A stretch of 64,000 bases of DNA, from contig NC_087068.1 in the NCBI RefSeq assembly GCF_963678635.1, positions 51,686,731-51,750,730 on the forward strand, in the 5' to 3' direction. The stretch comes from Symsagittifera roscoffensis. Lineage: Eukaryota; Xenacoelomorpha; Acoela; Convolutidae. The notes under the pieces were generated by a model that was not told the origin of the DNA, ran no database searches, and saw only the letters and a program-made list of their open reading frames with translations. Shown in pieces: positions 32,990 to 44,723 of the stretch (positions are counted from its first letter, which is position 1; every line of letters starts with the position of its first letter). Position numbers and translations under genes: made by a program.

Positions 32990-34496
32990 ATGACTAACCC
33001 AAAAAAATTTCATAGTCGCCACGCAGGTTGGAGTCTGCAAAGTCTCAACATAATTCTGCAGTCTGAACATAAGTCTCTAAAGTCTAAAAATAAGTCTGCA
33101 AAGTCTGAATATAAGTCTGCAAAGTCTGAAAACAAGTCTGCAAACTAATTCTTCGACCACCGCGACTATTTTTTCGACCACCTTGACTAATTTTTTGACC
33201 ACCGCGACCAATTTTTTTGACCGCGCCGCGACTAATTTTTCGACCGCCGCGACTAGTTTTTCGACCGTTGCGACTAATTTTTTGACCAACGCGACTAAAT
33301 TTTCGAACGCCGCGTCTAATTTTTCGACCCCTTCGACTAATTTTTGGACCACGGCGACTAGTTTTTTGACCGCGGCGACTTATTTTTTGACCGCCGCGAC
33401 TAATTTTTTGACCGCCGCGACTATTTTTTGGCCGCCGCGACAAATTTTTTGACTGCCGCGATTATTTTTTGACCGTTGGGACTAATTTTTTGACCAACGC
33501 CATTAGTTTTTCGACCTCCGCGATTATTTTTTGGACCATGACTAACCCAAAAAATCATGAATAACCCAAAAAAAATTCATAGTCGCCACGCAGGTTTAAG
33601 TCTTCAAAGTCTGAACATAATTCTGCAGTCTGAACATAAGTCTCTAAAGTCTGAAAATAAGTCTGCAAAGTCTGAACATAAGTCTGCAAAGTCTGAACAC
33701 AAGTCTGAAAACTAATTCTTCGACCACCGCGACTAATTTTTTGACCACCGTGACTAATTTTTTCACCACCGCGACTAATTTTTTCGACCGCGCCGCGACT
33801 AATTTTTCGACCGCCGCGACTAGTTTTTCGACCGTTGCGACTAATTTTTTGACCAACGCGACTAAATTTTTGAACACCGTGTCTAATTTTTTGACCACTG
33901 CGACTAATTTTTGGACCGCGACGACTAGTTTTTTGACCGCGGCGACCTATTATTTGACCGCCGCGACTATTTTTTGACCGCCGCGACAATTTTTTTGACA
34001 GCCGCGATTGAGTTTTGACCATTGGGATGAATTTTTTGACCAACGCGACTAAAGTTTCGAACAACGCGATTAGTTTTCGACCTCCGCGATTAATTTTTGG
34101 ACCGCCGCGACTAAGTTTTGACCGCCGCGACTAATTTTTTGACCGCCGCGACTATTTTTTTCGACCATGCTGCGACTAATTTTTCGACCATGCCGCAATT
34201 AATTTTTCGACCAACGGCGACTAACTTTCCTTCGGTCGCGCCGGTCGCTGTTAACATTCCGTTGGTTGCGATGGTAGCGGCTAACTTTCCTTCAGTGGCG
34301 CTGGTCTCGGACACATTGCATCGGTCCACAAAGTCTGGATATACCGAATTTCGGTCGCGGTGGTCTGAAAATGTCCAGTTTTGGTGGCAGCAGTCTGGAA
34401 AAGCCACAATTTGGTCGCAACCGTTTGATCATAAAACCACAGCCTCGACCCGATCAGGATTATATTGTTCCACGCGTCCATATGCGGTCTGAATCC
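32990..34496 (+). repeat. compound satellite blocks, duplicated copy
   Basis: Header 32990, satellite A 33030-33145, satellite B 33146-33536, header 33537, satellite A 33593-33710, satellite B 33711-34228, transition 34229-34496, with the end motif CCACAGCCTCGACC at 34437-34450. One satellite B unit is missing relative to copy 1. Confidence 0.9.
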
Positions 34497-34938
34497 GGAT
34501 TTTTTTCTTCTACACGGTCTTAATCAGGGTTTTGTCGATCCATATGCTCTAAAACTGGATTCATTCCGTCCGCACGGTCCAAATCCGGACTTCTTTGTTC
34601 CACATGGTCTGAAACCGGGTCTTATTGGTCCACGCGGTCTGAAACCAAACTTTGTTGGTCCACACGGTCTGAAATCAGGTTTTTTCGGTCCACACAGTTT
34701 GAAACCGGATTTTGTTGGACCACACGGTCTGAAACCGAGTTTTTTCGTTCCACATGGTCTGAAAACGGAGCTCTTTGGTTCACACGGTCTGAAATTGGAT
34801 TCTTTTGGTCGATCGATACGGTATGAAACCGGAATCTTTCTGTGCACACGGTCTGAATCCGGATTTCTTGGGTCCACACGGTCTGAAAGCGGATTCACTC
34901 AGTCCACACGGTCTGAACAAGAAATCACGATCTCGACC
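34486..34938 (+). repeat. 30-bp satellite C array
   Basis: About 15 units of a 30-bp repeat containing GGTCTGAAACCGGATTTT and GGTCCACAC. Thirty bases are ten codons, so one plus frame reads as a decapeptide repeat like GPHGLKPDFV and is open from 34465 to 35046. Two minus frames are open too. The array ends with the motif CACGATCTCGACC (34926-34938). I treat the frames as by-products. Confidence 0.9.
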
Positions 34939-35145
34939 CGGGGAACTATGGTATCAATTCCAGATTATTCACTGAGAGCTAGCTTTCACTTGAGAATGAG
35001 AACTTTGCTAAGCGCAATCAATCTAAGGTCTAGTCAGGAAAGCTAAATGATTGAAGTCGGGCATAAAACACTGTAATTCTACACTGCTTTAAACCTTGAA
35101 ACGCCAGTTAACCCAACAAGGAAAATTGTAGTTAGCCTAATTGTT

Positions 35146-36040
35146 GTGATAAACGTATTAAGTAGTTTCAGAGACGCTAAAATTGAAAACCAAACTATGA
35201 CATCAAATATGACAGTCCTCAATTTCTTGGATACTCATATGGATGAAGAGCCACGTCCACTCAGACTACTCAACCAGACACCTGAAACACCCATAGCAAA
35301 GAATTACTCGAAACGACCATGCACGATATTGAGTTCCTTAGAAGAAGGACAAGAAAGAAAAGCTAATATTATTGCGAAAACAATCAGGGAAACTATTCAA
35401 AGTTCAATCAAAAAGCTGATTCCCAGTATCCTAGAAACCCTCAGACAAGAAATCAAAGCTTCAAAAGAACTAAAAAAGTAACCCTTAAAGAAACAAAACA
35501 TGGCATTGCGTACGCAAAAATGAAGATCTCGTTGAAAATTCTTTGTAAAGCTGAACAACTTGAGAACTATAACAGACGAGAAAATATTTGTGTAATAGTA
35601 TTAGAAGAAAATGAACGCAAAAACAATTACACTACAATCCAAAAAAATGTCAAAAATCGCAATTAACTGAAGCAAATCTAACCTCAAATGATATATCGAT
35701 TGCTCATGGATAACCCAGTGGAGGGAATGGACTACACCCTATTATTGTCCTTTTGCCGCGGAGAGTTAAAAAACGAAAAATTAAAAAAAAGTAAACATTA
35801 GGGAATAGCGCCAATTTGAAAAATATACCAAATAGTCAATTTTTAACTGTTGTTAAACGCAACTCTGGTATAGCAGACGCCTGGACGAGAGAAGGGTCGA
35901 TATTTTACGTCTGGAAAAGCAATGGGAATACATACAAAATAACCGGGCTGTCTGAAGGAGGCTTAGAACTGGCAAACAATATCTATGAAGTTATGAATTG
36001 TTTCGGGAAAAAATTTACAAACCAGTTTCGCTTCAAGTAG
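35146..36040 (+). pseudogene. non-LTR retrotransposon ORF1-like, broken
   Basis: 35146-35481 encodes a Lys/Glu-rich helix-like region. In another frame near 35,555-35,600 comes LENYNRRENICVI, like the E(Q/N)YxRRxN(I/L) motif of LINE ORF1 RNA-binding domains, followed by a DISIAHG and PIIVLL pattern. 35816-36040 gives the C-terminal AWTREGSIFYVW part, also typical. ORF1 proteins bind the element RNA as chaperones. At least three frame breaks are present. Confidence 0.65.
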
Positions 36041-36084
36041 TATGGAGTAAAGTATACAAAAGAATTGTTTTCAATCGGAAGTAA

Positions 36085-37150
36085 GCGTACTTTGACAGCC
36101 TATACTTTTTCTCTAGCAAACAATTTAGTTTCCGCAAGAAGCATCAAACAAAACACGCAATTGCTCACCTAACTGAAAAAGTCAAGTTTAATCGAAAACA
36201 TGAAGTTTTAAGTTTTTTTTTCCTTTATTGGAAAACAAGCTTTTGATGATAATACTGACCACGAATTTATATTTAAGGAAATCAAAAGTTACGGTATGGT
36301 TAACAAAATACTTGTTTGGTTCAAAAGCTTTTTATCGAATAAATTGCAGTGTGTCAGAATAGCGGACGCCACAACCTCATAGCTTAAGATTGAGTGTGGT
36401 GTGGCGCAAGGGTCTATTTTAGGACCACTTTTGTTTTTAATCTATATAAATGATCTGCCTCCGAGCTTTCGAAATACCAACCTTTATCTGTTTGCTGACG
36501 ACGCAAACTTTACAGCAATTGGTTACTCGTCACACTTAATTCAATAGGAATTGAACCAAATATATTCTTGGTTAAATGCCAACAAGTTCCATTATTTATC
36601 GTTTGAACGTCATGTTGCCTATGCAGAGGCTCGGAAAACAATACTGAATTATTTATAAACGAAGACAGTTTGTCCCAAGATTGCAACTTCTCAATTACTA
36701 TAATAGCAATGTAAAATTTATCATGCAGTACAGATTCCTCATCTATGGATGCTGTAATTTCTCTACATTGAAGCCAATTTATCTGCTGCAGAAAAATTTT
36801 CTTAAAAGCCTACTCTCCAGAAAGCGAAGCGATACATCTAAAAACCTTTTCAGATAAAATGTTTTTCAGACTAAATATGAACTACATGTTTTGGAGTTAC
36901 TGATATTTATCTAGCACCCAAAAAACCAGCTTCATTCAGAACTGGTTTTGAACGACATGTTTTTTTTGAAAATTCTTCGCGGACGACTAAGCTTTTTATA
37001 AGCAAAATATTTAAAGATTTGTAAACGCAATCTCGAAAAACACTATTTGAGGTTTAGAGGTGCCCACATTTAAAAAATTTCCGATGAAATCGGAGTTCTA
37101 TCTGAAGACTCAGATTCTTTAAGTGTGGAACAAGTTAAAAAGTGCTATCA
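36085..37150 (+). pseudogene. non-LTR retrotransposon reverse transcriptase fragment
   Basis: The RT has the fingers motif QFSFRKKHQT, then YGMVNKILVWFKSFLSNK, GVAQGSILGPLLF and the catalytic FADD (36491-36502), as in jockey/CR1-like LINE RTs. After a gap near 36,600-36,720 the C-terminal part follows (LKPIYLLQKNFLKSL and a late domain to about 37,150). The endonuclease that should precede RT is absent: ORF1 remains abut the RT directly. Stops and an internal deletion show it is dead. Confidence 0.8.
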
Positions 37151-38998
37151 CGATATCAAAGACAGCTCAACATTAGTGAACCAACTCGTATTTGTTTCTT
37201 TTTTTCTTTGAAATCCAATATTTAGCAACAAAGAACTTAGGCAAAAACCATAACGGTGCCTTTTTTGAACGCACTGGGGGTCCAGAAATGAAGTCAAAAC
37301 AGCTAGTTTTTGTGTTTCAAGCCAAGTTACTAAATTCCGCATAACAGTGCATTGAAGTTTTTTCCTGTTTTTCTTTCCTCGCTTAATTTTGGACTTGTGC
37401 TACCCATAGTTTCTCGTCGCCTATATGTCTCAGAAAAATTGGACTTGGCCGCTACAAATCGTGATTTTGCTTAAAACTTCCCTTCGCCTATGTGTCTCCA
37501 AAATAATCTGAGTGAACAGAATATTCAGAGTGAAAATGAAAAAGAAACACTTAATTTTGGCACTGTTAGAAAAATTTTCGTTAGCTTGTCCAACAAGGCA
37601 ATTTATGTTGATTTCCACTTCAACGCGGGTTCATCATTGTAGTTGCTGAGAGCTCATTACAGATTTGCCTGGTAATGTCAATATCCAATGGTAGTTTTCT
37701 TCAGTCATTTTTGCAAAATAAGTATGAATAAACAAAAGATTTTCTCTTCTACAAAATGTTTGACAATACAAGGAAGAATCAGATCAAACAGATTAAGAGC
37801 AGACTCTAAAATGAACATTAGTCCCATTGTCTGTCCTCTCTTAGTCTCTTTTCATAAAGTTTCATAAAGTAAGGTGCTAGTATATTCTTGCTGTGATTTT
37901 TGTTGAAACTTCTTACTTTGAAATGACTTGGAGAAACAAATTCCTTTCTTTCTTTCTTTTTAGTGTAAAAATGTAAAAACTGTGTATAAACATGTGGTTC
38001 TTTTAGTGTTGTAATGATGTGCCTTACATGTGGATCAATTGATGATAACTTAAATAAAACCGAAAGAAATCAGTGGTTTGAAAAACGCATAAATTGGTAA
38101 TTGACTCCAACGGAAAGAAAACTCAAACAATGACCTGGGAACGTTTTTTTACAAAGGATGATTGATTTTGACTATGCAAGACCACTTAATTGTTTCTCAC
38201 ACAAATTCATAACTTGAGAACGAATTTTTGAAATTCTACAGGTAGACCGATGAACAAAAGATCTCTACTGTGTTTCAGTGATGACTCTATTGGAAAAGCG
38301 GGAAGAATATCAATGCCAGTTGGATCGCTCTACTGGATAGTTTATTTCATTTGAATTATCATTTTCAACTATACAAGACCATGAGAGCAACATCCTGAGA
38401 AACCACAATCTCAAACACATTCAAATTGTTGTGACGACTCAAAGTATACTTACCATACCGCTACCAAAAAAATCATTATCTACTGTCTAATTCCGTCGAA
38501 CTGAGTTTCAGGAGAGATATTTCATATCGCCTCAATTTTAAAAACCAACGCTAATGAAATTTTAAAACCAAGAACAACTTTTGACATGCTTGACAGAGTA
38601 AAAAAGTTGTTAAAAGGGCTACATAAAAATGATACGGGTTAAAGTGAGCCGCTCCTTGAAAACAATCAACTAGTTGACGAACTTTGACTTTTTCAAATAA
38701 GGTTCCGCAGTGGAATTTGGTAAATTTTAATAGAATGTATTGGGTTTATGTAGTCTGTTTCTTTAAAAATTAAAAACTGTCACTTTCTAAAATTTTCAAA
38801 AAAGGCCCGGATTTTCAAAAAAAATTTGAATTGACGAAATTCATTTTTAAAGGTTGATCAAACTAAGTTACCGAAAGCGCACTCTCAGAATCCTCCTAGC
38901 AAACCGTTTTTTTTTGCGGAATTTGGAACAGTTTGTGGAATCAAAATACAATTACTAAAATGTGTTTAGTGAACTTAGGCTGCATTGGAATCCGCAAC
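37151..38998. other. no gene recognised
   Basis: AT-rich DNA with short frames only. 37900-37970 has a TTTC-type run. No similarity to other parts of the window was noticed. Confidence 0.55.
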
Positions 38999-39078
38999 TG
39001 TAAGTGGAATCTGAAAATTGTTTGCGGATTCCGTAAATTGTAAGCGGAATCTGCAAATTGCTAGCGGAGTTAGCATAC
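38999..39078. repeat. degenerate 20-bp tandem repeat, four units
   Basis: Successive 20-base units beginning TGTAAGTGG, TGTTTGCGG, TGTAAGCGG and TGCTAGCGG, each ending in or near AAAT. Related GCGGAAT phrases lie on both sides (38,918 and 39,102), so an older, larger array is likely. Confidence 0.7.
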
Positions 39079-39488
39079 ATTTGCAAAAATCAAGTACATT
39101 TGCGGAATCCGCCTACAATTTTGGAATATAAAACAATTACCTATGTTCGCTCGTTGCAGAACCCGCAGCAAAACTAATGTGCTGACAAATTTTACGTTGC
39201 AGGTATTTGTACGCAGAACCCAGGGAAATTTTGTAAAAGGAACATGGTTTAAGATTTGTCTTCAGAATCCAGTAACATACAGACACAGAATTGTGCGACT
39301 CTCAAGTGCAATTTTTGGCCTCGTAATGTTTAGATTAACGAAATCCTGTTCAATCGATACCAATTTAGTTCTACACCCTTTCGATTGGAACAATGATCAT
39401 TTTTAATCACTTTTAATTAGTTATAATTTTTCAGTGCTTCTTTTCAATTGTTTGTAATCATTTTATGTAAACGTTGCTTACTTTCCTA
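39079..39488. other. no gene recognised
   Basis: An 87-codon frame (39143-39406) rich in Arg, Thr and Phe is present but matches nothing I know. It is probably chance. Confidence 0.5.
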
Positions 39489-39504
39489 GGTTGAGGTCGT
39501 GGTT

Positions 39505-39790
39505 ATATTTTCAGACCGTGTGGAACGAACTTAAGTGTTTTAAGAGCGTTGGGATCAAAATTTGGTTTGATCAGAACGTGTGAATTAGAAAATGCCATGT
39601 TCAGACCGTGAGGACTAAAAAAATCCGGTTTCAGACCGCGTGGACCAATGAAGTCCGGTTGCACACTGTCTAAACCGAGAAAATCCGGCTTCAGACTATG
39701 CGGACCAAAAAATCTGGATTCACACCGTGTGGATCTAAAGAATCCGGGTTCAGATTGTGTCCACCAAAAAAAAACCGGCAGTAGGCTGTG
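39505..39790 (-). repeat. 30-bp satellite C, reverse orientation
   Basis: About nine diverged units with TTTCAGACCGYGTGGACC, the complement of the array at 34.5 kb. The same decapeptide frame (SPHGLK/GPRGLKPDF) is still open on the minus strand (39503-39895). Confidence 0.8.
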
Positions 39791-40724
39791 TGCACTAAAT
39801 TTATTTGAAATTGGAACGTGTAGAAAAAAATTTGGTTCCAAAAGGTTTTTGTTGTTGGAACATTTATTAGTGTTTGTGATACACTTTTTAAACAATTTTT
39901 TAACTCAAACAAAACAGTAGAGAAACGAAAAAAAGGTTGACCGCCATACACAAAAATGGTTAGTCACATAGTTGCAATGAATTTTTCTACTAAAAAGCTA
40001 GCCATAAAATTGGCATACAATGAGTATTGCCTGTAGCAAACTCAATTTGAAACAAAAAGACCTTAATTGATAAAAAAAAACCTTGAGCAAAAAATTGAAA
40101 CAAAAAAACCATAACTTTGATTTTAAAAAATATTCAATTCACAAACAGTAATCAATGTTGTTGGAAGATGCAAAACCATTTGGAGAAAACAACAATCACT
40201 TTTTTGAAAAAATCTATGCTCTTGTTTCCCACACTATTGGAGCTGTATGACTAGCACCATTTACAGATTACCATTTTTTCCGAGTAAGAGAGATGATAAA
40301 ATGACAAATTGAACTTCAAAAAATTAATAAGTGGCCGAATTGCGATCTCCGAAAAATTTTCTGTCCCAGTCATGAGACGCGACTCAGTTATGAGTCGAAT
40401 TTCGTTTTGATACACCCTATAAAACGGATTTTTTGCTTCACTTGTTGTGACAAATTTTCAATGTGGAAAGCTCATCTTTCAACGAAGATAACTACCGTCA
40501 ATCATAGTTTTGTAAACTCTTTCGGCTCTTCCCTGGCCTCAGCTATATCATTATTCAGACGCACAAAACATGTTTTCATTGCTTATAACCTCTAATTTCT
40601 AATGCCTTTCATATATATTCTGAATTTTAAAGCTAAAAACATGATGAAATCGGAATGATTTGATTCAGAGTGCAACAAAAAAACTTGAAAAGTAAGCAGG
40701 ATCACTTTTCAACAGACATTGTAC

Positions 40725-40918
40725 CCTTATATTCAGACTTTGCAGACTTATGTTTAGACTTTGCAAAACCATGTTCAGACTTTGCACACTTATGTTCAGA
40801 CTGCAGACTTATATTCAAACTTTGCAGACTTCGACCTGCGTGGCGACTATGAGTTTTCGGTCACCACGCGGATCGATTGAGACTGAATAAGTCTGAACAT
40901 GAAACCACGACCTCGACC
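40725..40918 (+). repeat. satellite A remnant and end module
   Basis: About five 21-bp units (AGACTTTGCAGACTTATGTT type), then the module CGACCTGCGTGGCGACTATG. The GCGTGG here and CCACGC 20 bases later can pair. The end motif CCACGACCTCGACC follows at 40905-40918. Confidence 0.8.
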
Positions 40919-41948
40919 AGGGTTGTGAGCGTGTATTTGTTAGGGCTGTTACGTGCTGTAGTAGGGATAAACGTTGAAGCTGTAACTATAAAGTACTTAG
41001 AGTGTACACAATCATACTATTCGTTTCAAAGGTTTACTAGTCATGGTTTTATTTTTTGGGTTGATTTTCAGACAAGAAAAAAGCAACAAGAAAGAAAAGA
41101 AGAAACACATAGATTTCACGGATTCTGGGGTAAAAAAATAAGATATATTCTGCTCGGAAGCTAAAGATTTTTGTATTGAAAAATTTATTAAAATGAACAA
41201 CTTAATCCATTGCAATCTCTTGAAATTCCATGATACACGATTAATTAGACAATGAAAATTCATCGTAAAATTCGCCCAAAATTGCTTTAAAAAATTGAAT
41301 TGAGAAAACATGTTTTGAAGATTGGTAAGAAAAAGTACCCAATGAAAAGCGCAAAAAATGCGAAATCAAAACAAAACAAATTGAAGCGGCGACGTTTGTT
41401 GAATAATAATGGATTATAATTGTTTTAAAGCGAACTATAATTCAATAAAATTCAAGGAAACATTTTTCAAACTTAATCGCATATAATCGATTATAATCGA
41501 TTATCATGAAATATTTTGTTTCGAAAAATAGCAACATCAAAATCTTTTTCTAATTGATTATAATAGGTTTTTTGATTTTGTGGAAATTGACTGTAAAAAT
41601 CGGTTATAGTATATTGTTTTCTCTGCGGGCATAATCTAATAAAACTGGGGGCACTAGTGGGGGAACTACCTATTAAACCTCAGTGCATGTTTCAACTAGT
41701 TTAACTTGGATAAGAAGGAGACGAATGCATTTAGTTGCTTAAAAATTTTTTCAAGGGAAAGCTGGTATATGATTTCATAACATTGACTTTTTCGTAGCTT
41801 TTTTGAAAATTGTTCAATCCACTGAATTAAATTACTGTGAGACGCCTTGGCAAAGACAACAGAATTTAAAAACTTAGGAAAACTTTAAACGTCGTGCGGA
41901 ATCCTAAATAAACTTATTAGAAATCACTACTAAGAACCAGTTCAAATT

Positions 41949-43878
41949 CGAACAATTTAGAGCTTTCCGAGATGCTCCGGCCCAAAATCGGTTTCAGACA
42001 TTATCGGAAAACTGAGTGTATGCGTCTTCCAATCGACAACCAGCTGATTGCGAATCCGTTTTCAATGTCCATTTGTATTGATCCGGATTTTTAATCAGGG
42101 TCCTAAATATCTTTGCCTTTTCACCATTTTTTGGCCGTTCATTTTGGAATTACGCTTCCATTATCCGCAATAAACATTCACCTCTTAACAAATTTCCATT
42201 CTGAGTTTAGGATATTTGATTAGCTCGACTGTGTTGCCTCCAATTCTTCGGGTTCTGATTCATTCACTAACATACAACGTAGGCTGTCCTCAGATGATTG
42301 CTAAGCGTATTGTTGTAGATCGGCGTTGGCATCTCGGTGTTTGATGTTGCAAGTTAGTTCCTCAGTACCAAATTGTTTTGGTGCGTTTCCGGTTTGGATC
42401 ACTCTGACTTTTTTTATTTTCTTGAGGGAACACTTGTTCTCTGAAACTTTTTTCGATCTACACACCCAATCATGACGGTTCTTTTCGCCACAGTGCTTTT
42501 TCCGAATACTAGACAAGGAAATCAATAGACCATTAATAACCAAATTGAAACCATTGTAATCCACTGTCCCCAAATTGTATAGTTCAGCTAGGTCTCTGAG
42601 AATAGCCGGTTATGTTTTACAGGGTTGTTTCCTTGCCTACTTTAGAGAGAGGAACGTGAAGAAATTGAATGCCATTTCTTCACTTTCCGCGTCTTCACAT
42701 GGTTAAATTTTCTAACTTTTCGAACACTCCCAAGGTTGTCACTCTTTGTTCCGTGATTTCGAAATTTGCGTAATTTCTCTGCAAAGTTTGCCTGCGTTCT
42801 TCCCCTAATGAGCGGAAAATGTCTATTTTTACCCGTTTGTTCATTAGATTCCAAGAGTGTTTTTGATTGTGACACCAATGGCAATCCTTTGACCTTCCTT
42901 TTCTCATCTTTATCGAACAATTTAGAGCTTTCCGAGATGCTCCGGCCCAAAATCGGTTTCAGACATTATCGGAAATTTGAGTGTATGCGTCTTCCAATCG
43001 ACAACCAGCTGATTGCGAATCCGTTTTCAATGTCCATTTGTATTGATCCGGATTTTTAATCAGGGTCCTAAATATCTTTGCCTTTTCACCATTTTTTAGC
43101 CGTTCATTTTGGAATTACGCTTCCATTATCCGCAATAAACATTCACCTCTTAACAAATTTCCATTCTGAGTTTAGGATATTTGATTAGCTCGACTGTGTT
43201 GCCTCCGATTCCTCGGGTTGTGACTCATTCACTAACATACAACGTAGGCTGTCTTCAGATGATTGCTAAGCGTATTGTTGTATATCGGCGTTGGCATCTC
43301 GGTATTCGATGTTGCAAGTTAGTTCCTCAGTACCAAATTGTTTTGGTGCGTTTCCGATTTGGATCACTCTGACTTTTTTTATTTTCTTGAGGGAACACTT
43401 GTTCTCTGAAACTTTTTTCGATCTACACACCCAATCATGACGGTTCTTTTCGCCACAGTGCTTTTTCCGAATACTAGACAAGTAAATCAATAGACCATTA
43501 ATAACCACATTGAGACCATTGTAATCCACTGTCCCCAAATTGTATAGTTCAGCTAGGTCTCTGAGAATAGCCGGTTATGTTTTACAGGGTTGTTTCCGTG
43601 CCTACTTTAGAGAGAGGAACGTGAAGAAATCGAATGCCATGTCTTCACTTTCCGCGTCTTCACATGGTTAAATTTTCTAACTTTTCGAACAACCCCAAGG
43701 TTGTCACTCTTTGTTCCGTGATTTCGAAATTTGCGTAACTGCTTTGCAAATTTTGCCTGCGTTCTTCCCCTAATGAGCGGAAAATGTCTATTTTTACCCG
43801 TTTGTTCATTAGATTCCAAGAGTGTTTTTGTTTGTGACACCAACGGCAATCCTTTGACCTTCCTTTTCTCATCTTTAT
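41949..43878 (-). repeat. 965-bp tandem duplication inside inverted core X
   Basis: Units start at TCGAACAATTTAGAGC (41948 and 42913). The offset is 965 throughout, e.g. GTTTCAGACA at 41991 and 42956. The units differ at a few percent of positions. The plus copy of core X has this part once. Confidence 0.92.
42301..42950 (-). pseudogene. unrecognised coding remnant, inverted core X unit 1
   Basis: Same product as 6472-7320. Frames 42301-42573 and 42642-42950 / 42695-42907 are open. The first of these holds a Cys/Lys-rich stretch (HDWVCRSKKVSENKCSLKK) and an acidic end. Two overlapping frames remain open over 42,695-42,907, as in the other two copies. Family unknown. Confidence 0.4.
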
Positions 43879-44130
43879 TGGTTGTGAAAGTTCCGGTTCA
43901 TCCAAAAGTTTGCAATGAACCACTATTTCTGCTAGCTTTTCTTGTAACAGGTCCTCCAGATCAACAATCGTTTTAGCTGATGTTAACCAGGGTTACATTT
44001 TACTCACATTTTTCTTATTTTACGGGGGGTTCCATGTAGGCCGTTCCAGAGGAAGTAGAGTTCTGGGGTTTTCTCATTTGCTGGTTGTGCTATGTGGCAA
44101 GGAGTTAAGGAGCTTATCCTGAAAACCGGA
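43266..44130 (-). pseudogene. unrecognised coding remnant, inverted core X unit 2
   Basis: The most complete copy. 43660-43980 on the minus strand encodes a helix-like TIVDLEDLLQEKLAEI start and a CRWC-HKQKH Cys/His segment, then a basic part. The upstream exon-like block lies at about 44,000-44,130 between sequences resembling an acceptor (CAG) and a donor (GTGAGT). 43266-43538 is the Cys/Lys-rich block. It could be an element-encoded nucleic-acid-binding protein; not assigned. Confidence 0.4.
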
Positions 44131-44723
44131 ACTTGATGATTCTGAGTCTAAAAGGCTAGTTATCTCGCTGAGTGGATAGTGTAATTGAAATCAATAATCG
44201 AAATAGAAATCAGAAGACATATCTGAACCATACGAGTACTTCAATCATAACCTACGTCTTACAACAAAATCACGTTCGAAGTGAGACAACGCTTCGATCT
44301 TTACCTTTAAGTCTGGCCTTGACACATTATTTGAAACTATTGAATTGCACACTTTAGATTATTGCAATCAAGGAAATTGGCCCGACCATACAGATGGTCA
44401 ATAGATTTTAAGATTCTCCTGGCCATATAGGTTTTAAGCTCATCCATTTTCAAATTTTTTCATAATTTTACATCGTTTCATATGCTTTTTTAAAGTTTTT
44501 TGAAAATTACAATCACATTTAATCATTATAAACTGCAACTTATCTGTAAATTAGAGCTAATTAAAAACTGACTATCTAATTCAGACCAGAAAAATGTTAA
44601 AGTTTTAACATTGAAGTTTAACAGTTCAAAAGTGGTTCAAACTGGTTCAAAAAACCATCTGAGAAGTTTTTAAGTGCCAATCTGATAAACGAAATTTTGC
44701 GATATTCGAAATAGGTGACAAAA

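Larger units (their letters stand above)
28780..34496 (+). repeat. tandem duplication, copy 2 (5.72 kb)
   Basis: Direct repeat of 22998-28779. The offset is 5782 at the start and falls to 5717 at the end because of a 42-bp deletion in core X (near 32,130), one lost satellite B unit (near 33,500) and single-base indels. I count about 17 differences over the first 3.3 kb, nearly all after 30,080; the first 1.25 kb shows none. Confidence 0.95.
39489..40918. mobile_element. candidate satellite-carrying unit with inverted ends
   Basis: The left end GGTTGAGGTCGTGGTTAT (39489-39506) is the reverse complement, with one mismatch in the first 14 bases, of the right end CCACGACCTCGACC (40905-40918). 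Just inside are satellite C in reverse orientation (39505-39790) on the left and satellite A (about 40725-40835) plus a hairpin on the right. The middle (39,800-40,720) has no recognised gene. No clear target duplication is seen. A foldback-like or MITE-like unit is my inference. Confidence 0.45.
41060..44723 (-). repeat. core X, inverted copy without the LTR element
   Basis: The reverse complement of this segment matches 5733-7540 joined to 26269-27250. It carries an internal 965-bp tandem duplication (about 41949-42913 and 42914-43878), so the sequence around the LTR-element insertion point is present twice and uninterrupted. Identity with the plus copies looks like about 85-90%. Confidence 0.88.

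Noticed and set aside
34465-35046. 193-codon decapeptide-repeat protein (GPHGLKPDF)
   Set aside because: The frame coincides with the 30-bp satellite C array, and two minus frames are open as well. Nothing indicates a start, signal peptide or stable domain.
40905-40918. Helitron 3' end (hairpin near the terminus)
   Set aside because: Helitrons end in CTRR just after the hairpin and lack inverted termini. Here the end is CTCGACC and an inverted partner exists at 39489.
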